Origin: Flavobacterium psychrophilum
GTDB taxonomy: Bacteria > Bacteroidota > Bacteroidia > Flavobacteriales > Flavobacteriaceae
Direction: 5' to 3'
DNA length: 8,912 nt
NCBI GenBank assembly: GCA_945897545.1
Contig: CAMDGJ010000118.1
Coordinates: forward strand, 1-8,912
Shown here: positions 6,478-8,912 of the stretch, in pieces
Layout of the letters: the number at the start of each line of letters is the position of its first letter
Numbering within the stretch: the first letter of the stretch is position 1
Translations under genes and position numbers: made by a program
The notes under the pieces: model-generated
Told to the model about the DNA's origin: nothing
The model's input: only the letters and a program-made list of their open reading frames with translations
Databases searched by the model: none

Positions 6478-8520
6478 TTATTTTTTGATTAATTTAAGCG
6501 CTCTAATCTGCTTGTCTTGAGTTACTATAATATGGTAAATACCAGCAGCATAAGCAGATCCGATTTTAGCGGTTTGAGTTTGTTTTACTTCCTGTTGTTC
6601 CACTAATTTACCCAAAGAGTCATACACTTTATAACCAAAATTATCATTGGAAACTTTCAGTGTAAAATCTTTGTCAGATGGATTTGGATAAGCCGTGGCT
6701 GAAAATTTTTCTCCCAACTGTTCTTGAAATCCATTATTTATAGATAAAAAACTCAGCTTTAAATACTTCAATGCATCATTTGCCATAAGCTGACCCTCGT
6801 GTCCAACCCCTGCCACCTCCTGCTTTTCCCAATTAAAGGGAGCATTTAATGTTTTCGAAATGGATTGACTTTTAGTAAAAAAATAACGCCCTCTTTCTAA
6901 TCTATTCAGTCCTTGTTGATTATCCACTGTAGTATTGTGTCGTAATCCCGATGAATTGGGGTCAATATCATCTAACCCTAAATGCACTATTAGTTTTTTA
7001 GAAAATGATATGGTTATATCACTATTTGATAATTGACCTTTATTAATTCCATATGGAAAATCAATAGTGCTTTCAGGTACGGTGTACCATCCCGCATTAG
7101 AACAAATTGAAGTCTTCATTTTGCTATTAGGCAAATAGAATCTATATCGCTGTAAAAATTGAGCACCCGCAGAATGACCCCAAGCATCATAGGTTTGTTG
7201 GGTTCCAGAAACAGTACTTTTTATAGATTCAAATAAAGGATCTATAATCGAAAAAGTCCATTGATTAGTTGGATTTAATGTTGCAAGACTTGGACTATCT
7301 CCATTAACAAAAACATTCCCCATCTGATAGCCATCTCCTGACGGAAAATCAACAACTGAAAATTCAGGAGCGAAGACCATAAATCCATTTGCATTAGCCA
7401 TCGAAATCCAATAATCTCTATAATCACTTGCATTTCTTTCTTCTCCATGAAAAGAAAATAATATAGGCATCGTGCTTCTATCTCCACTTGGAATATGATA
7501 ATATACCGTAATTGGCTTTGAGCTAAGCAGACCAGTTGGCGTATAAACAAATGAGCCATTTGTATTGAAAGCTAAAGATCGCACAACGCTATTTGTGACA
7601 CTTTCGTCAGAATAATTGAATGCTTTATCTACAGTATATACTTTATAATAATAATCTACGCCAAGGCTCAAGCCAGTATCTGAAAAAGAAGTAGCCGATC
7701 CAATGTATCGTACCTCACCAGCACCAATGGCATTTCCTTTGGCATAAATTCCATTTTGAATTGGATCATCCGAGGCTGATGGTGCGGTTGTTGCATATCG
7801 AACCACAACATAACCTCCTCCGTCAACATCACTTGCAGCCACCCAACTTAAATTAGCATCACCAATTGCAGGGCTTGTAGCCGAAATTGCACCAGGAGAA
7901 AGAGGTAAATCTGAATCAGGAGTATCCGATTGATAAACAACAAAATCATCAAAATCTGCTGAATATCCTGCACTAGCAGCATCTATCGAAAGACCCACAA
8001 TACCATTAGTTGAGGCAGGAGTACCATTGGTTGTAATCGCAACAGCTACTTTTGTCCAGGAGGCTTTATTGGTTGATAAACCTGCAGCTACACTTTGTTT
8101 AGTTCCAGCGGCAGTTGTTGAATTATTATCTACATACAAGTCAACGGTACTACCATCAAGAGCAGCAGTAGAAGAAGATTTGTACCAAAATTGGATTTGA
8201 TACGTTGTATTAGGAGCGAATTTTCCAAGCATTTGAGGAGAAAAGAAATTTTTTATCGTCCCATTTGTAGCACCCAAAGAAATATATTTTGGACCTGTAC
8301 GCCCAGCATTTGTGCTTAAAGTTCTTACAGAATTACCTGTTGTGTTCGCTGTCCATAATGAAGTACTCAAAACAAGACTTCCTGAAGAACCTCCTGCTAA
8401 AGTAGTTGTATGGTTTTCAAATCCACCATCTACAGCAGAATATGCTCCAATACCTGTTTGCGCATATCCTATAAATGACAAACAAAACAAAAGTGATAAT
8501 ATGTGAAATTTAATTTTCAT
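6478..8520 (-). CDS. Secreted multidomain alpha/beta-hydrolase (esterase-like) with T9SS type A sorting tail
   Basis: A 680-residue predicted extracellular hydrolase. A signal peptide covers residues 1-20 (cut near GYA|QTG). Residues about 21-200 are a jelly-roll, carbohydrate-binding-like domain and about 205-317 an Fn3-like domain, both near-duplicates of those in the downstream 883-residue protein. Residues about 325-590 resemble the esterase or PHB-depolymerase-like branch of alpha/beta-hydrolases: HG at 358-359 as the likely oxyanion-hole segment, nucleophile elbow GHSAG with Ser450, a likely acid at Asp517 or Asp518 (HLGLDDID), and the catalytic His574 in GVGHEGQ. SNAGWYT after the elbow is also typical. 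Residues about 608-680 are a Por secretion tail (AYPNPSDKDF, YKVYDSLGKLVEQQ, YAAGIYHIIV, ending KLIKK). It probably cleaves an ester in a polymer or glycan side chain, but the substrate is not deducible. It has its own promoter-like element upstream. Confidence 0.87.
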   Translation of the reverse strand: MKIKFHILSLLFCLSFIGYAQTGIGAYSAVDGGFENHTTTLAGGSSGSLVLSTSLWTANTTGNSVRTLSTNAGRTGPKYISLGATNGTIKNFFSPQMLGKFAPNTTYQIQFWYKSSSTAALDGSTVDLYVDNNSTTAAGTKQSVAAGLSTNKASWTKVAVAITTNGTPASTNGIVGLSIDAASAGYSADFDDFVVYQSDTPDSDLPLSPGAISATSPAIGDANLSWVAASDVDGGGYVVVRYATTAPSASDDPIQNGIYAKGNAIGAGEVRYIGSATSFSDTGLSLGVDYYYKVYTVDKAFNYSDESVTNSVVRSLAFNTNGSFVYTPTGLLSSKPITVYYHIPSGDRSTMPILFSFHGEERNASDYRDYWISMANANGFMVFAPEFSVVDFPSGDGYQMGNVFVNGDSPSLATLNPTNQWTFSIIDPLFESIKSTVSGTQQTYDAWGHSAGAQFLQRYRFYLPNSKMKTSICSNAGWYTVPESTIDFPYGINKGQLSNSDITISFSKKLIVHLGLDDIDPNSSGLRHNTTVDNQQGLNRLERGRYFFTKSQSISKTLNAPFNWEKQEVAGVGHEGQLMANDALKYLKLSFLSINNGFQEQLGEKFSATAYPNPSDKDFTLKVSNDNFGYKVYDSLGKLVEQQEVKQTQTAKIGSAYAAGIYHIIVTQDKQIRALKLIKK
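7570..8460 (-). repeat. Copy B of the duplicated N-terminal cassette (jelly-roll plus Fn3-like)
   Basis: Encodes residues 21-317 of the hydrolase and pairs with 5254-6138. Shared runs include YSAVDGGFENHTTTLAGGS, KNFFSPQMLG, DDPIQNGIYAKGN and YYYKVYTVDKAFNYS. Differences are spread over the whole length, many of them conservative (F/Y, I/V, S/T, D/E), which fits divergence under selection rather than very recent copying. Confidence 0.9.
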
Positions 8521-8719
8521 ATAGAAATTATTATAAATAGCAAATGTATTATTTTAGAGGTTATAAACTAATAAAAATGCCGTGTAACTGCATTCCTAGG
8601 CTGCGAAATACTATTTCTAGATTGAGTCTGCTTTACCCCATTTTTGTGATCGCTATTTCAGGGGAGGCTAAATTAAAAAAAGTCCTAACCGAAACAAGCT
8701 AAAATCGAGAGTAGGTCAA
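8521..8719. other. Intergenic region upstream of the hydrolase gene
   Basis: Bases 8521-8580 are AT-rich leader and promoter DNA. Bases about 8580-8719 are visibly richer in G and C than the flanks and contain only weak structure: a small palindrome gaaata-c-tatttc at 8605-8617 and a CCCC/GGGG pairing (8636-8639 with 8661-8664). I find no convincing open frame, tRNA, riboswitch or insertion-sequence end here. Confidence 0.6.
8541..8548 (-). promoter_or_regulatory. Probable -7 promoter element (TACATTTG) for the hydrolase gene
   Basis: On the minus strand this reads TACATTTG, matching TAnnTTTG, 20 bases before the ATG at 8520. A transcript from here would have a leader of only about 15 bases. 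No clear -33 TTG is seen at the expected spacing. The position between an upstream terminator and the start codon makes a promoter here very likely. Confidence 0.5.
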
Positions 8720-8751
8720 AACAAAAAAGGCTGTCCTTTCGGACAGCCTTT
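8720..8751 (-). terminator. Strong intrinsic terminator of the upstream T9SS gene
   Basis: On the minus strand an 11-bp perfect stem (AAAGGCTGTCC with GGACAGCCTTT) closes a GAAA tetraloop and runs into TTTTTTGTTTT. This is a textbook rho-independent terminator. It lies 24 bases after the stop at 8776 and separates that gene from the hydrolase gene. The plus strand lacks the T-run, so it works in one direction. Confidence 0.95.
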
Positions 8752-8775
8752 CTCTCAAAAAATAATTATTACAAC

Positions 8776-8912
8776 TTATTGTTTAATCACTCGAAGTGTT
8801 TTCACGTTTGCTCCTTGGTTTACAATTACATTGTAAATTCCGGATGCATAGTTTCTACCTACTTCAACTGAATTAGATTCTACTTGACGTTGTTCGATTA
8901 ATCGTCCTGTCA
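8776..8912 (-). CDS. C-terminal end of a T9SS-secreted protein (N-terminal part outside the window)
   Basis: Only the last 45 codons are present. They read TGRLIEQRQVESNSVEVG followed by RNYASGIYNVIV and end TLRVIKQ. This matches the end of a T9SS type A sorting tail and is close to the hydrolase tail (GKLVEQQEV, YAAGIYHIIV, ALKLIKK), so the protein is very probably exported through the T9SS. What it does cannot be told from this fragment. The gene is closed by the terminator at 8720-8751, so it is not the same transcript as the hydrolase gene under full termination. Confidence 0.85.
   Translation of the reverse strand, partial: TGRLIEQRQVESNSVEVGRNYASGIYNVIVNQGANVKTLRVIKQ

Noticed and set aside
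7275..7559. Second minus-strand open frame of 94 codons inside the hydrolase gene
   Set aside because: It is a frame shadow within the hydrolase domain, whose own frame holds the conserved motifs without interruption.
5254..8460. The long direct repeats as a composite transposon or recently inserted mobile element
   Set aside because: The repeats are in-frame coding modules in two genes, diverged by about a quarter at protein level, with no transposase or terminal inverted repeats.
1..8912. CRISPR array, tRNA or rRNA genes
   Set aside because: No regularly spaced identical short repeats, tRNA cloverleaf or rRNA-like sequence was seen on either strand.

Overview
The window looks like chromosomal DNA from a Bacteroidota bacterium, most likely Flavobacterium or a close relative (inference). 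It is AT-rich. The start codons lack clear Shine-Dalgarno sequences. Two starts have a TAnnTTTG-type -7 promoter element close upstream. Three proteins end in type IX secretion system (T9SS) C-terminal sorting tails. All six genes lie on the minus strand, so transcription runs from right to left, and every one encodes an exported or envelope protein.

In transcription order (right to left): (1) the last 45 codons of a T9SS-secreted protein (8776-8912), closed by a strong intrinsic terminator (8720-8751). (2) An intergenic stretch of about 250 bases ending in a promoter-like element. (3) A 680-aa secreted multidomain protein (6478-8520): jelly-roll-like module, fibronectin-III-like module, alpha/beta-hydrolase with a visible Ser/Asp/His triad, and T9SS tail. 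(4) A 282-base intergenic region with an 18-bp imperfect inverted repeat and another promoter-like element. (5) An 883-aa secreted adhesin-like protein (3544-6195) with the same N-terminal modules as gene 3, but a long beta-rich repetitive region in place of the hydrolase, and a T9SS tail. (6) A lipoprotein with two bacterial Ig-like repeats and a C-terminal lectin-like domain (2102-3418). (7) An outer-membrane porin of the OprO/OprP type (770-2083). (8) The N-terminal 255 residues of an M14 zinc carboxypeptidase (1-765), cut by the window edge.

Genes 5 to 8 are closely spaced, with gaps of 125, 18 and 4 bases and no visible terminator between them, so they may form one transcript. Together the set suggests a cell-surface and secreted programme: extracellular polymer binding or hydrolysis, a surface lipoprotein, an uptake porin and a periplasmic or secreted peptidase. 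The substrate is not evident from the sequence. The most notable feature is the near-duplicate 295-residue N-terminal cassette in the two neighbouring T9SS proteins, which carry entirely different C-terminal payloads. I do not see a clearly novel defence, mobile or RNA system.
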